Shown: in pieces, positions 19,046 to 28,200 of the stretch
Numbering within the stretch: position 1 is the stretch's first letter
How the letters are laid out: each line of letters starts with the position of its first letter
DNA from: Pseudomonadota bacterium
GTDB taxonomy: Bacteria > Pseudomonadota > Gammaproteobacteria > Steroidobacterales > Steroidobacteraceae
Reading direction: 5' to 3'
DNA: 64,000 nt
Assembly (NCBI GenBank): GCA_021851405.1
Contig: JAJZDW010000003.1
Coordinates: forward strand, 1-64,000
The notes under the pieces: model-generated
What the model saw: only the letters and a program-made list of their open reading frames with translations
What the model was told of the DNA's origin: nothing
The model's database searches: none
Program-made: the position numbers and the translations under genes

Positions 19046-19507
19046 TCAGGACGCCGGATTGGGTGTGGCGGCGCGCACCAGCAGCACTGGCACCGAGGCA
19101 TGGCGGACGATGTACTCGGCGCTGCTGCCGAGCAGCAGGCGACTGAGGCCGTGACGGCCGTGGGTGCCGCAGACGATCAGGTCAGCCGGCCATTGCTGGG
19201 CGCGGCGCACGATGCACTCCCCGACCGGGATGCCCAGCTCCTCGAGCAACACGGTGTGAACGGTGATGCCCGCGTCGCGAACCTGTTCTTCGGCCTCCTT
19301 CAGCACTTGCGCGCCCGCCTCGCGCAGCGCCTTCGAGCCCGCATCGAGATTGACCGCTGCGATGTCACCGGCCGCGACCCGCCATTCATCGACGATGTGC
19401 AGCAGCAGGATTTGCGCGCCCTGGTCGCGCGCAAGATTGATCGCCTCGCGCAGACCCTGAGCCGCGATGGAACTGCCGTCGACGGGGACGAGGATCCGTT
19501 GGTACAT
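19046..19507 (-). CDS. Universal stress protein family (UspA fold)
   Basis: A 153-residue single-domain Usp protein beginning MYQRILVPVDGSSIAAQGLREAINLARDQGA. The ATP-binding signature GTHGRHGLSRLLLGSSAEYIVRHASVPVLLVR (G-x2-G-x9-G-S) is intact, so it probably binds ATP. Its stress role is known only by family. The frame is open to 19618, but the ATG at 19507 gives the standard start. It stands alone, divergent from the DedA/PAP2 gene. Confidence 0.9.
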   Translation of the reverse strand: MYQRILVPVDGSSIAAQGLREAINLARDQGAQILLLHIVDEWRVAAGDIAAVNLDAGSKALREAGAQVLKEAEEQVRDAGITVHTVLLEELGIPVGECIVRRAQQWPADLIVCGTHGRHGLSRLLLGSSAEYIVRHASVPVLLVRAATPNPAS

Positions 19508-19647
19508 GCTGTGCCTCTGAGGGGGTTTCGATCCGCATAGCGTACGCGCGAAATGACCGGGCGGCATCAGAGGATGCGCATCGGGACGCGGCGCGTGAAA
19601 TAATCCGGCGCCATGCAACGCGCCGCCTGTTCCTGAGTCGAATCCCC

Positions 19648-21765
19648 ATGCTCGGCGCCATCACCCGTGCCGTCGTGACCCTCGCCGGCGCGCATCAGAA
19701 CATCGCCTACGGACTGGTCCTGCTGGTGTCGCTGTCCGAATCGCTGCCCGTGGTCGGTGCGTTCGTGCCCGGCGATGCGATCATCTTCGCCGTCAGCGCG
19801 CTGGTGCCGACCGGCGCGCTGCGGCTGTGGCCGCTGATCATCGCCGCGTTCATCGGGGCCGTGCTCGGCGATGGCTTCGCGTTCTGGCTCGGCCGGCACT
19901 ACCACGCGGCCATCCTCGGTCGCTGGCCGTTTCGAGGCCGCCCGCGGCTCGTGGCGCGCGGCACGGCGTTCCTGGATCGTCATGGCGGTAAAAGCGTGTT
20001 CACGGCCCGCTTCACCCCCGGGGTGCGGGCGATCGTGCCGGTGCTGAGCGGCGTGATGTGCATGGACGCGGCCCGCTTCTACCTGATGAACCTGCTCTCG
20101 GGGCTGCTGTGGGCGCCGGCGCACATTCTCGCCGGGGCGGCCATCGGGGCCTCGTTCGTGCTGCTCGGCGCCGTGGCCGGGCGGCTCGCGCTGATGGTCA
20201 CCATCGTGCTGGTGCTGTTCGGACTGCTGTACGTGCTGATGCGCTACCTGTTGCGCCGCGTTGCCCCGCACGCGCTCGCCGCCCAGGAGCGGCTGCGGGT
20301 CTGGGCGGCGGCGCGCACCGGCTGGTTCGCTCGACAACTGCTTGCGGTGCTCGATCCGACTCGGCGCGAGATGCCGGGGCTGGCGGTGCTCGGGGCGATC
20401 GTGCTGTCGAGCCTTTGGCTGTTCTTCGGGGTGCTGCAGGACGTGATCGCCGGTGACCCGTTGGTCCGCGCCAACCTGGCGGTGTTTCATTTTCTGCACA
20501 GTCTGCGCACCGAGTGGGTCGACCAGGCCATGGTGGCCGTCACCGAGCTCGGCGACACCGGCGTCTTCGCGGCGGTGGCGCTGGCGGCGATGGGCTGGCT
20601 GGCGTGGCGGCGCAACTGGCGCGCCGCGGCCCACCTGGTGAGCGTGGTGGCGGTCGCCGGGATTGCTACCGTGGTGCTTAAGATCGCGCTGCACATCCAT
20701 CGTCCCGAGCCGATCGGCACCGGATGGGATGCGTTCGCGTTCCCCAGCGGACACTCCGCGGCCAACGCGGCGCTGTACGGCTTCCTCGCGATCATCACGG
20801 CGTGGGAGGTGGAGGGCCGTTGGCGTTTGCCGATGACTGGCGCAATCGCCGTCCTGATCGGCGCAATGGCCTTCTCACGCGTATATCTGGGGGCGCACTG
20901 GCTCTCCGACGTGCTCGCAGGAACGGCCTTCGGCATCGCCACCGCGGCGCTGATTGCCATTGCCTATCTGCGCCACGATCCGCCCCGCGTCGGCGCGACC
21001 GGACTGTGTATGAGCACGGGTCTGGCGCTGCTGCTCGTCGGTGGCATCCACATCGTGCAGTGGCATGCGTCCGACATGCGGCGCTACCAGGTGCGTCAGC
21101 AGGTGCAACGGATGCCGCTCGAGGCGTGGTGGCAGCACGGATGGACCCACCTGCCGGCCCGTCGGATCGATCTGATCGGCGGGGCGGAACAGCCGCTCAC
21201 CCTCCAATGGGCGGGGCGCCGTGCGGTGCTGCGGCGCGAACTCGCGGGGCACGGCTGGCAGCCTCCGCCGCCGTGGACGCTGCGTACGGCCGCTCGCTGG
21301 TTCGAGCCGCACGTCGGGCTTGCCGAGCTGCCGGTATTGCCGCATCTCGAGAGTGGGCACCGTGAGGCGCTCGTACTGGTGCACCGCAGCACCCATCCGC
21401 GTGAACGGTACGTTCTGCGCTTGTGGCACTCGGGTACGGTTCTCACTGCGGCGACGGCGACTGAGCCGTTGTACGTGGGGACGGTCATCGCAGAGCGGCT
21501 GCAACGGGTCGCGCCGGTCATGACCCTGACCCATACGCTTCACGACTATGACGCGCCGCGTAATCTGCTCGCACGGGCGCTGGTGCACCGACGTCTGCGC
21601 GTCCGGCCCGGTATTCGGCCGCAACCTGCCTGGGACGGTTGCGTGCTGCTCGGGGCCGCTCAGCCGCGCGGCGCGCGACGGCGGGTCCACCAGCGGCGAG
21701 CCGCGACGACGGCCCACACCGCCTCGACCATTCCGAACGGCCAAGCGCCCTGCAGAAACCCGTAA
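19648..21765 (+). CDS. DedA - PAP2 phosphatase - LssY fusion membrane protein
   Basis: A 705-residue polytopic inner-membrane protein. Residues about 20-190 form a DedA/SNARE-associated domain (FVPGDAIIF, then FTARFTPGVRAIVPVLSG). Residues about 280-450 form a PAP2 phosphatase with all three motifs: KIALHIHRP, FPSGHSAAN and SRVYLGAHWLSD. Residues from about 510 form an LssY C-terminal domain (LIGGAEQPLTLQWAGRRAVLRRELAGHGWQ). It probably dephosphorylates lipid carriers or phospholipid intermediates and may also move lipids. The last 35 residues look unlike the family and overlap the convergent small gene. Confidence 0.9.
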   Translation: MLGAITRAVVTLAGAHQNIAYGLVLLVSLSESLPVVGAFVPGDAIIFAVSALVPTGALRLWPLIIAAFIGAVLGDGFAFWLGRHYHAAILGRWPFRGRPRLVARGTAFLDRHGGKSVFTARFTPGVRAIVPVLSGVMCMDAARFYLMNLLSGLLWAPAHILAGAAIGASFVLLGAVAGRLALMVTIVLVLFGLLYVLMRYLLRRVAPHALAAQERLRVWAAARTGWFARQLLAVLDPTRREMPGLAVLGAIVLSSLWLFFGVLQDVIAGDPLVRANLAVFHFLHSLRTEWVDQAMVAVTELGDTGVFAAVALAAMGWLAWRRNWRAAAHLVSVVAVAGIATVVLKIALHIHRPEPIGTGWDAFAFPSGHSAANAALYGFLAIITAWEVEGRWRLPMTGAIAVLIGAMAFSRVYLGAHWLSDVLAGTAFGIATAALIAIAYLRHDPPRVGATGLCMSTGLALLLVGGIHIVQWHASDMRRYQVRQQVQRMPLEAWWQHGWTHLPARRIDLIGGAEQPLTLQWAGRRAVLRRELAGHGWQPPPPWTLRTAARWFEPHVGLAELPVLPHLESGHREALVLVHRSTHPRERYVLRLWHSGTVLTAATATEPLYVGTVIAERLQRVAPVMTLTHTLHDYDAPRNLLARALVHRRLRVRPGIRPQPAWDGCVLLGAAQPRGARRRVHQRRAATTAHTASTIPNGQAPCRNP

Positions 21766-21887
21766 ATCGACCCCAGGATGCACGCCCCCCCGAACGCCAG
21801 GCTGTACGCGGGTCGGCGCTCCTCGAGCGCATAACACACCAGCATCGTTGTGACGGCCACGAGGCCGAAGATCGTCAGGGGGCTCAT
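21660..21887 (-). CDS. Small two-helix membrane protein
   Basis: A 75-residue protein with two membrane helices (about 4-21 and 28-60) linked by CYALEERRPAYSLAFG, ending in a basic RRWWTRRRAPRG tail. It resembles small conserved proteobacterial membrane proteins of unknown function (YGFLQGAWPFGMVEAVWAVVA). It overlaps the 3' end of the DedA/PAP2 gene by 106 bases on the other strand. The coherent hydrophobic pattern supports it as the real gene there. Confidence 0.75.
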   Translation of the reverse strand: MSPLTIFGLVAVTTMLVCYALEERRPAYSLAFGGACILGSIYGFLQGAWPFGMVEAVWAVVAARRWWTRRRAPRG

Positions 21888-21938
21888 GCGGCGATTCTAC
21901 GACTGTTGCGCTCGGGCGGCACTGCGCCGCAGCACGAC

Positions 21939-21957
21939 GTAATTCTCATTAAGATCA
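21939..21957. promoter_or_regulatory. Possible Fur box
   Basis: The 19 bases contain AATTCTCATTA, close to the ATTCTCATT core common in iron-regulated TonB receptor promoters. It is 136 bases upstream of the receptor start. The match is partial. Confidence 0.35.
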
Positions 21958-22092
21958 ACCTCTTGAGTCCCATTGCTTAGACATCGACCGCGCAACTGTC
22001 ACAAACACGCAACGGTTCCGCAACACTGACGTCACGTCCGGTCACTACCTTGCCCGCCCATTCTTTCGTCCACATCGAGGAAAGGCGGAATC

Positions 22093-24639
22093 ATGAATCC
22101 AAGAGTGCGGAATGCGGTGCGGGTCGTCCTGGGCGCGGTGCTGATCGGCGGCGGGCTGTCCGCACTGGCAGCACAGGGCGCGGATGCGGCCGCGGTTTTG
22201 CTGACGCCCACGCCAAGCCCTGCGCCGCAGCCCTCGGCGGGCGCGGGTCCGGTCGCCGGTCCGCTGTTCTTGGGTAAAGCCAAGCTGAAAGTGGTCAAAA
22301 TTGAAGGGTACCGCGATTTCACAAGTCAGGTCCTGAACGCGAAGCAGCTGCGCGACTCCTCGCAGCCGGCCGAATCGGTCACCCACTCCATGATCTCCCT
22401 GTTCGGCCCCGATGCCGGTGGCACGCAGGCGTTGACCGCGCTGCCGAACGTATACGTATCGGGCACTGACAACTACAGCGCGACCGGTCGACAGCAGATC
22501 TCGATTCGCGGCATCAAGGTCGGTTACAACAGTATCCCCGGAGACTTAGAGACCAATGCCATCACCGCTGAGCTCGATGGCGTGCCTCTGAATAGCCTCA
22601 GTCAGGGCACCGGCTGGCACTCTGTGGAAATTCCGCTGGGCGTTCTCATGTCTGGAGAGAACGTCATCGTCGGACCTGGAAATCCAAGCGAGCGCTGGTA
22701 CAACAGCATGGGTGGCACGATCGACTTCATTCCCGTGCAGCCTTCCGTTCACGAAGGCGGCAAGGTGATGCTCGCGGGCGGCAGCGCGTCGACGATGGAT
22801 GCGTCCGCCGTATACAATACTGGCGCGATCCATGGCTGGACGACCGTGTTTGGTCTTGCCACGGGACGCAGTCAGGCGATCCGTGACACTCAAGACAGTT
22901 TGCCGGCGGATACCGAGGAGGTGTACGTCAAGACTCGCAAGCAGTTGAGTGATGGCTCTGTGAGTTTCGGTGCCTATTACCAGCGAAACCACGAGTGGCG
23001 GCCAAACATGATTCCGCTGACGGCGCAGCCGTACGTGGACATCGGCGGGCTCGGAATTGGTGCGCCCTATAGTCAGCAGACATCCGGATTTTACGCGACG
23101 CTGCCGCGCTCGGTCTGGCACAAGACGATCCTCATCAATAACTGGATGATGTGGTCGCATCTGCATTTGAAGCTCTCATCGAGCTTGGACATGTCAAATA
23201 TGACGTGGGTGCGCATCGGAAAGGTGCGTCACTATCGCAGCAACAATTATCTGTTGCCGAGCAATCCTCTGTATGCCACGTCGGGTGGAAATCCCACCAA
23301 TCATGAGCATTACATTGAGCGTTCGAAGACGTTTGGCGACCGCATCGCATTTCACGAGCGATTCAATAGCATCGATACGCTCAGCTACGGTGGTTATCTC
23401 GTCATGGCGCGCGCCAAGAGCGACTATCAGGGCTATTCGACGTTTGATGGCAGTTCGTTGTCGCAACCGGAGCAGACGGACTTCAATACCACGACAAGCA
23501 TCTATTGGGCCGGATTCCTACAAGATGATTTTCGCCCGCTGCCGCGCCTGAAGATCGTACCGGGTGTGCGGGTGGTGGACTTCATTACGGATTTCGCCAA
23601 TCTGAGTCCGTCGGTCGCCTGTGCGGAATACCACATCACGGGTTGTAATTATGGGCAGCCCATTCCCACGTTCCCGGTGGTCGGCGGTTCGAGCATCAGC
23701 GTGAATGGCCAGACTTTTCAATTTCAGAGCTACGACACTGCTCCGGATGAATCGACCAATTTCGTCAGGTTGGAGCCGTCTCTCGGGTTGAATTACGAGC
23801 TGGTTCGCAATCTGAATCTATTCGCGAACTACTCGGTGACTCGTCATAATCCGAATTCTGGAAATTTGGATCGATACCCGGTCAATCTCGCAACTCTGAA
23901 GCCGGCTCGCTCCGAGCAGTACGACGTCGGTCTGCGCTACGCGGCGTTGCATCTCGGCTCACTGCGCAATGTCTATGCGTCAGTGGACTTTTTCCACAAC
24001 CTGCTGAGCAATGAGACCTTGACGTATGGTGTGGCCGGTCTGGCCAATAGCCCTAACTTCACGTATTTTGGGTACGGGTCGGCGACCTATAAGGGTGTCG
24101 ACGTTTCGATGCGTGCGAACTTCACACGCCACTGGAGTGGGTTCGGCAATTTCGGCTACCTGAGCAGTCAGTGGAATGAGTATCAGTCGGCGACCAGCCC
24201 GTCCGGGCCGCAGCCGACCGGCTACGGACTGCCGGTGGCGAATTCGCCGAAGGATACGATCAACGCGGGTGTGACGTATCGCTTCAGGCTGCCGATTGCA
24301 AAAGTGAAGGCGACGCTCTGGGATCAGTACATTGGTGCGCGCTACCTGTTTAACAAGAACACCGGATTGCCGTCGACATTGACGAATCCGGCCTACAACC
24401 TGGTGAATCTGTCGCTGACTGCGCGGACTAAATGGTTCAATCGGCTGCCGGGCGTGGAGGGCAGCACGATTTCGCTGCAAATGCTCAATATCACGAATAA
24501 GGAATACAACTCGACGGAGTACGTGAGCTCGGGCGGATATTTCCAGACCTCTGGGCTGGCGACGCCTGTCGCGGGGTACGTGATTGCCAACCCGGGCGCG
24601 CCACGTCTGGTGTACGCGTCGCTGACGATGAACTTCTGA
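22093..24639 (+). CDS. TonB-dependent outer-membrane receptor
   Basis: An 848-residue receptor with a signal peptide (about 1-34), a plug domain (about 80-220, with GRQQISIRGIKVGYNSIPGDLETNAITAELDGVPLN) and a 22-strand beta barrel ending in the aromatic LVYASLTMNF, needed for outer-membrane insertion. ATG 22093 follows a GAGGAAAGG-like ribosome site. A possible Fur box upstream hints at iron or siderophore uptake, but the ligand cannot be read from the sequence. It stands alone, with a strong hairpin after its stop. Its middle is less GC-rich than its neighbours. Confidence 0.9.
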   Translation: MNPRVRNAVRVVLGAVLIGGGLSALAAQGADAAAVLLTPTPSPAPQPSAGAGPVAGPLFLGKAKLKVVKIEGYRDFTSQVLNAKQLRDSSQPAESVTHSMISLFGPDAGGTQALTALPNVYVSGTDNYSATGRQQISIRGIKVGYNSIPGDLETNAITAELDGVPLNSLSQGTGWHSVEIPLGVLMSGENVIVGPGNPSERWYNSMGGTIDFIPVQPSVHEGGKVMLAGGSASTMDASAVYNTGAIHGWTTVFGLATGRSQAIRDTQDSLPADTEEVYVKTRKQLSDGSVSFGAYYQRNHEWRPNMIPLTAQPYVDIGGLGIGAPYSQQTSGFYATLPRSVWHKTILINNWMMWSHLHLKLSSSLDMSNMTWVRIGKVRHYRSNNYLLPSNPLYATSGGNPTNHEHYIERSKTFGDRIAFHERFNSIDTLSYGGYLVMARAKSDYQGYSTFDGSSLSQPEQTDFNTTTSIYWAGFLQDDFRPLPRLKIVPGVRVVDFITDFANLSPSVACAEYHITGCNYGQPIPTFPVVGGSSISVNGQTFQFQSYDTAPDESTNFVRLEPSLGLNYELVRNLNLFANYSVTRHNPNSGNLDRYPVNLATLKPARSEQYDVGLRYAALHLGSLRNVYASVDFFHNLLSNETLTYGVAGLANSPNFTYFGYGSATYKGVDVSMRANFTRHWSGFGNFGYLSSQWNEYQSATSPSGPQPTGYGLPVANSPKDTINAGVTYRFRLPIAKVKATLWDQYIGARYLFNKNTGLPSTLTNPAYNLVNLSLTARTKWFNRLPGVEGSTISLQMLNITNKEYNSTEYVSSGGYFQTSGLATPVAGYVIANPGAPRLVYASLTMNF

Positions 24640-25491
24640 AGGATCACTGACGGCAAAGTCCGCCGCCGCCCGTTGCGGGCGGCGGCGGCGATTGAGGCGC
24701 GCAGGGACGCGTGCCACCCTTGAGAGTACCCCCGTGACCCGAGTTGACCGAGCGCGCATCCGCGGACTGGGGGAGTCAGGTACGTGCACCCCCGCGCTCT
24801 TGTGCTTCCAGCTGCCGCGCGACCGAGTGGAGGGTGCGTCGAGGTGCGGGCGAATCAGTTTTGTCGCTGGGATCGACTCGTAGTCCTCTTCGCGGGGGCT
24901 GTGCCCGGCCCGAGGCAAGAATGAGCGCGGCGCCCTCGCGGGCCAGCTGCGTGCACTCGCGGTCCCTGAGCATTGGATTGTAAGGCGCGTCGGTCAGCGC
25001 AGAGTCCGGTGTCGACGCCTCTTCTCGGCGGTAACCGTTCGGTCCGCTCTTTCACATCAGACCGAATTCCTCCGGCCGCGGACTCTGATGGCCGCGCAGC
25101 ACGCCGTTGCGGCCCATCCGCGTCTCATCATGAGGGCGCCGAAAGGGGGCGAGACCTCTGGGGCTGCGTTCCGCCGCGGACCGAATTCGCCTGCACTGCG
25201 CGGCGCCGTCGGGCGCGAGGTCCGGCACAGCCGGTACCCGGTGGCGCGCACAGAGGTGGCGGACTGAATCGGACCGCATCCGGATATGTAAAACGACGCG
25301 ACAGATCATCTGTTCGATTGCCGGGCTGTGACCTTCGTCTCCGTCTCGTCCGTCGGCGTCGTATATCTAGGGTGCTAGGTAATACAAATGCGTGACGACC
25401 CAGTACCGATTCGAGATGCACCGTGCACTGCAGCCCATGCCGGCCGTGCGGGCGTGCATCGCGGCTCGTTGGCCCGCTGCGGCGGGAGCTC
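24640..25491. other. 850-base region without a clear gene
   Basis: Apart from the hairpin, no convincing gene is seen. One 65-codon minus-strand frame at 24776-24973 starts MLRDRECTQLAREGAALILASGRA, which reads like a real protein start but loses sense after about 25 residues. It may be a decayed gene. Confidence 0.4.
24660..24688. terminator. GC-rich hairpin after the TonB receptor
   Basis: A 13-bp perfect stem (CCGCCGCCGCCCG with its complement) closes on a TTG loop 20 bases after the stop. It lacks a following T-run, so termination strength is uncertain. Confidence 0.6.
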
Positions 25492-28173
25492 ATGATGTTC
25501 GCGGCCGTCGGCGGCGGCGTGGTGGCGTTGGCGTTTGCCGCCTTTACGCTCATCCGGCACGGCCGCCCAGTCCCAGTCGCGGGCCTGCCGTTTAGCGGCC
25601 ATGAACTCTTCGCCTCCACACCGGAGGCGTTGCTGGTGGTTGACCGGCAAGGGCGAATCGTCCAGGCCAATCCGCTCGCCGCAGCGCTGTTCGGCTGGAC
25701 GGAGGCCGCGCTGGTCGGGGAGTCGGCGGAGCGCCTCGTGCCTGGCTTCAGTGAGGAATGCGAGGCCACCCGCCGGGAGGCCCGAGGGCGCACCGGTCCA
25801 TCGGGATGCGGCCGGGTGCTGCTCGGGGCGCGTCGCGACGGCAGCGAGTTCCCGCTCGAGCTCAGCTTGAGTTCGCTGTCCTCCGAGACACTGATTGCCG
25901 CGGTGCGCGATCACACGGAGGTGCGCGCGCAGCTCGAGCAAAACCTGTTCCTGAATCGCATGTACTCGACTCTGGCCGAGACTAACCAGCTGATTGCACG
26001 CTGCGCGAGCGAGGCGGAGCTGTTCGATCGGGTCTGTCAGATCGCGGTGCGTTACGGTGAGCTCCGCTTGGCGTGGATCGGACAGTCCGATCCGGCTTCC
26101 GGGCGCATCCAGCCGCTGGCACGCTGCAGCGCGTCGCGCCAATTCGAGCGCTATCTGAACGAATTGTCCGTGCATGTCAGCGCCAGCCGGCCCGAGGGTC
26201 GCGGCCCGGTCGGCGTCGCATGGCGCGAGGGCCATGCCGTGTTCGTGCAGGACTTTCGGCAGGACCCGCGCATGGCGCCGTGGCGCACCGAAGGCGCTCC
26301 GGTGCTGTGGGGTTCGTGCGCCGCGCTGCCGCTGCGCCGTGGCGGTGCGGTGTATGCGCTGCTCGTGCTCTACGATACGCAGCCGGAGGCGTTCACCGAC
26401 AAGATCCGCGATCTTCTCGAGCGCATGGTCGTTGACATCGAGTACGCGCTCGATCGGATCGAGCTGCGCGCCGAGCGTGAGCGCGCCGCCGAGGAGCTGC
26501 ACATCGCGGCGCTGGCGTTCGAGTCGAGCGGTGCGATGCTGGTGACCGATGCGGCCGGACGGATCATACGGGTCAACGAGGCGCTGCGGCGGATGAGCGG
26601 CTACGGCCTCGAGGAGCTGCTCGGCCAGGAGCTGTCGGTGCTGTGCGTCGCCTCGCGGCCGCCACTTGCGGAGCTGCTCGCGCAGGTCCGCGAGTCCGCC
26701 CGCTGGCAGGGGGAGGTCTGGGGTCGACGCAAGAACGGCGAGGAGTATCCGGTGTGGCTGTCGCTCACCGGGGTGCGCGGCGAGGGCGGACGCTGGACAC
26801 ACTACATCGGTGCGCTGGCCGATCTGTCCGACCAGAAGGACACCGAGCAGCGCATCTCGCGCCTGCTGAACTTCGATGCACTCACCGGGCTGCCGAACCG
26901 GCGCTTCATGCTCGATCGGCTGCGCTCGGCCGTGCAATGGGCCGAGCACGCCGGTGGGTACGGTGCGGCGTTGCTGATCGGGCTGGACAAGTTCCAGGCC
27001 GTCAATGACATGCTCGGGCACCAGGCGGGCGACGCTCTGCTGCAGCAGACCGCCGAGCGGTTGCGCGCGGCAGTTCCGGGGGAAGATCTGGTCGGGCGCG
27101 TTGGCGGGGATGAGTTCCTGATGGTGCTGGAGGATCTCGGCGCCGATGGCGCGAGTGCCGATGCGGCCGCGGGTCGCACCGCGGAGGATCTGCTCGGCAC
27201 GATCCTGCAGCCGCATCTGATCGGCGGGCAGATGGTGTCGTGCTCGGCGAGCATTGGCATCGCGCCTTGGGGCGGGGAGTCTGGGGCCGGATTCAACGAA
27301 CTGCTCAAGCGTGCCGACGTGGCGCTGCATGCGGCCAAGGATGCCGGGCGCAACGCCGTGCGGCTGTTTTCCCCGGGGATGCAGCTCGCGCTCGAGCGGC
27401 GCTCGCGGCTCGAGTCGCGGCTGCGCCACGAGTTCAGTACCGATCAACTCGAGCTGTATTTTCAGCGCCGCGTCGATGTGCACGGCACGACCCTCGGTGC
27501 CGAGGCGCTGCTGCGCTGGAATGATCCGCAGCGCGGTGTCGTCTCGCCGCTCGAACTGGTGCCGCTCGCCGAGGAAATCGGCCTGATTCATGAGATTGGC
27601 CGCTGGGCGCTCGGGCGTGCCTGCCGGCAGTTGCGCGAGTGGTCGCGCCCGGGCCGCCCGGCGCGCCGGCTCAAATTGGCGGTGAACATCAGCCCCAAGC
27701 AGCTGGCCGCCGAGCACTTTGTCGCTGAGGTCAGCGACATCATCGCCCGCACCAGTATCGATCCGAGCCTGCTCGAGCTTGAAATCACCGAGGGGCTGCC
27801 GATCCAGGACATGGATGACGTGATCCCGAAGATGCATGCCTTGCGCCGGCTCGGCGTGAGCTTCGCGATCGATGATTTCGGGATCGGGTACTCCTCGTTG
27901 TCCTACCTGCGCCAGCTGCCGATCAGTATCCTGAAAATCGACCGCAGCTTCGTCACCGGCATGGCCCATCCGGGCGGGGAGACGCTCGTGCACACCATCG
28001 TGCAGATGGCGCGCAGTCTGACTCTGGATGTGATCGCCGAGGGCGTCGAAACGCAGTGGCAGTGGGACACCCTGATCCGCCAGGGTTGCGACCAGTACCA
28101 GGGCTACCTGTTCGGGCGGCCGGTGCCGATCGAGGCGTTCGACCGGGACCTGGTGGCGATCACCGCCGCCTGA
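25492..28173 (+). CDS. PAS-GAF-PAS-GGDEF-EAL cyclic-di-GMP protein
   Basis: About 893 residues: one N-terminal membrane helix (1-22), PAS (about 35-150), GAF (about 175-320), PAS (about 335-460), GGDEF (about 470-635) and EAL (about 645-890). The cyclase motif VGRVGGDEF is intact. The phosphodiesterase motifs are also intact (AEALLRWN, EITEG, AIDDFGIGYSSL, LKIDRSFV, AEGVET). It could make or break c-di-GMP depending on the sensed signal. ATG 25492 or 25495 follows GGGAG; a GTG at 25423 lies further up. The adjacent downstream gene is also a GGDEF/EAL protein, 27 bases away. Confidence 0.92.
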   Translation: MMFAAVGGGVVALAFAAFTLIRHGRPVPVAGLPFSGHELFASTPEALLVVDRQGRIVQANPLAAALFGWTEAALVGESAERLVPGFSEECEATRREARGRTGPSGCGRVLLGARRDGSEFPLELSLSSLSSETLIAAVRDHTEVRAQLEQNLFLNRMYSTLAETNQLIARCASEAELFDRVCQIAVRYGELRLAWIGQSDPASGRIQPLARCSASRQFERYLNELSVHVSASRPEGRGPVGVAWREGHAVFVQDFRQDPRMAPWRTEGAPVLWGSCAALPLRRGGAVYALLVLYDTQPEAFTDKIRDLLERMVVDIEYALDRIELRAERERAAEELHIAALAFESSGAMLVTDAAGRIIRVNEALRRMSGYGLEELLGQELSVLCVASRPPLAELLAQVRESARWQGEVWGRRKNGEEYPVWLSLTGVRGEGGRWTHYIGALADLSDQKDTEQRISRLLNFDALTGLPNRRFMLDRLRSAVQWAEHAGGYGAALLIGLDKFQAVNDMLGHQAGDALLQQTAERLRAAVPGEDLVGRVGGDEFLMVLEDLGADGASADAAAGRTAEDLLGTILQPHLIGGQMVSCSASIGIAPWGGESGAGFNELLKRADVALHAAKDAGRNAVRLFSPGMQLALERRSRLESRLRHEFSTDQLELYFQRRVDVHGTTLGAEALLRWNDPQRGVVSPLELVPLAEEIGLIHEIGRWALGRACRQLREWSRPGRPARRLKLAVNISPKQLAAEHFVAEVSDIIARTSIDPSLLELEITEGLPIQDMDDVIPKMHALRRLGVSFAIDDFGIGYSSLSYLRQLPISILKIDRSFVTGMAHPGGETLVHTIVQMARSLTLDVIAEGVETQWQWDTLIRQGCDQYQGYLFGRPVPIEAFDRDLVAITAA

Positions 28174-28200
28174 CCGGCGCGATGTGACGGCGGTCACGGC

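Noticed and set aside
18573-19540. Long plus-strand frames between attR and usp
   Set aside because: Low-complexity, Arg/Ala/Gly-rich translations that run antisense into the usp gene; no ribosome site.
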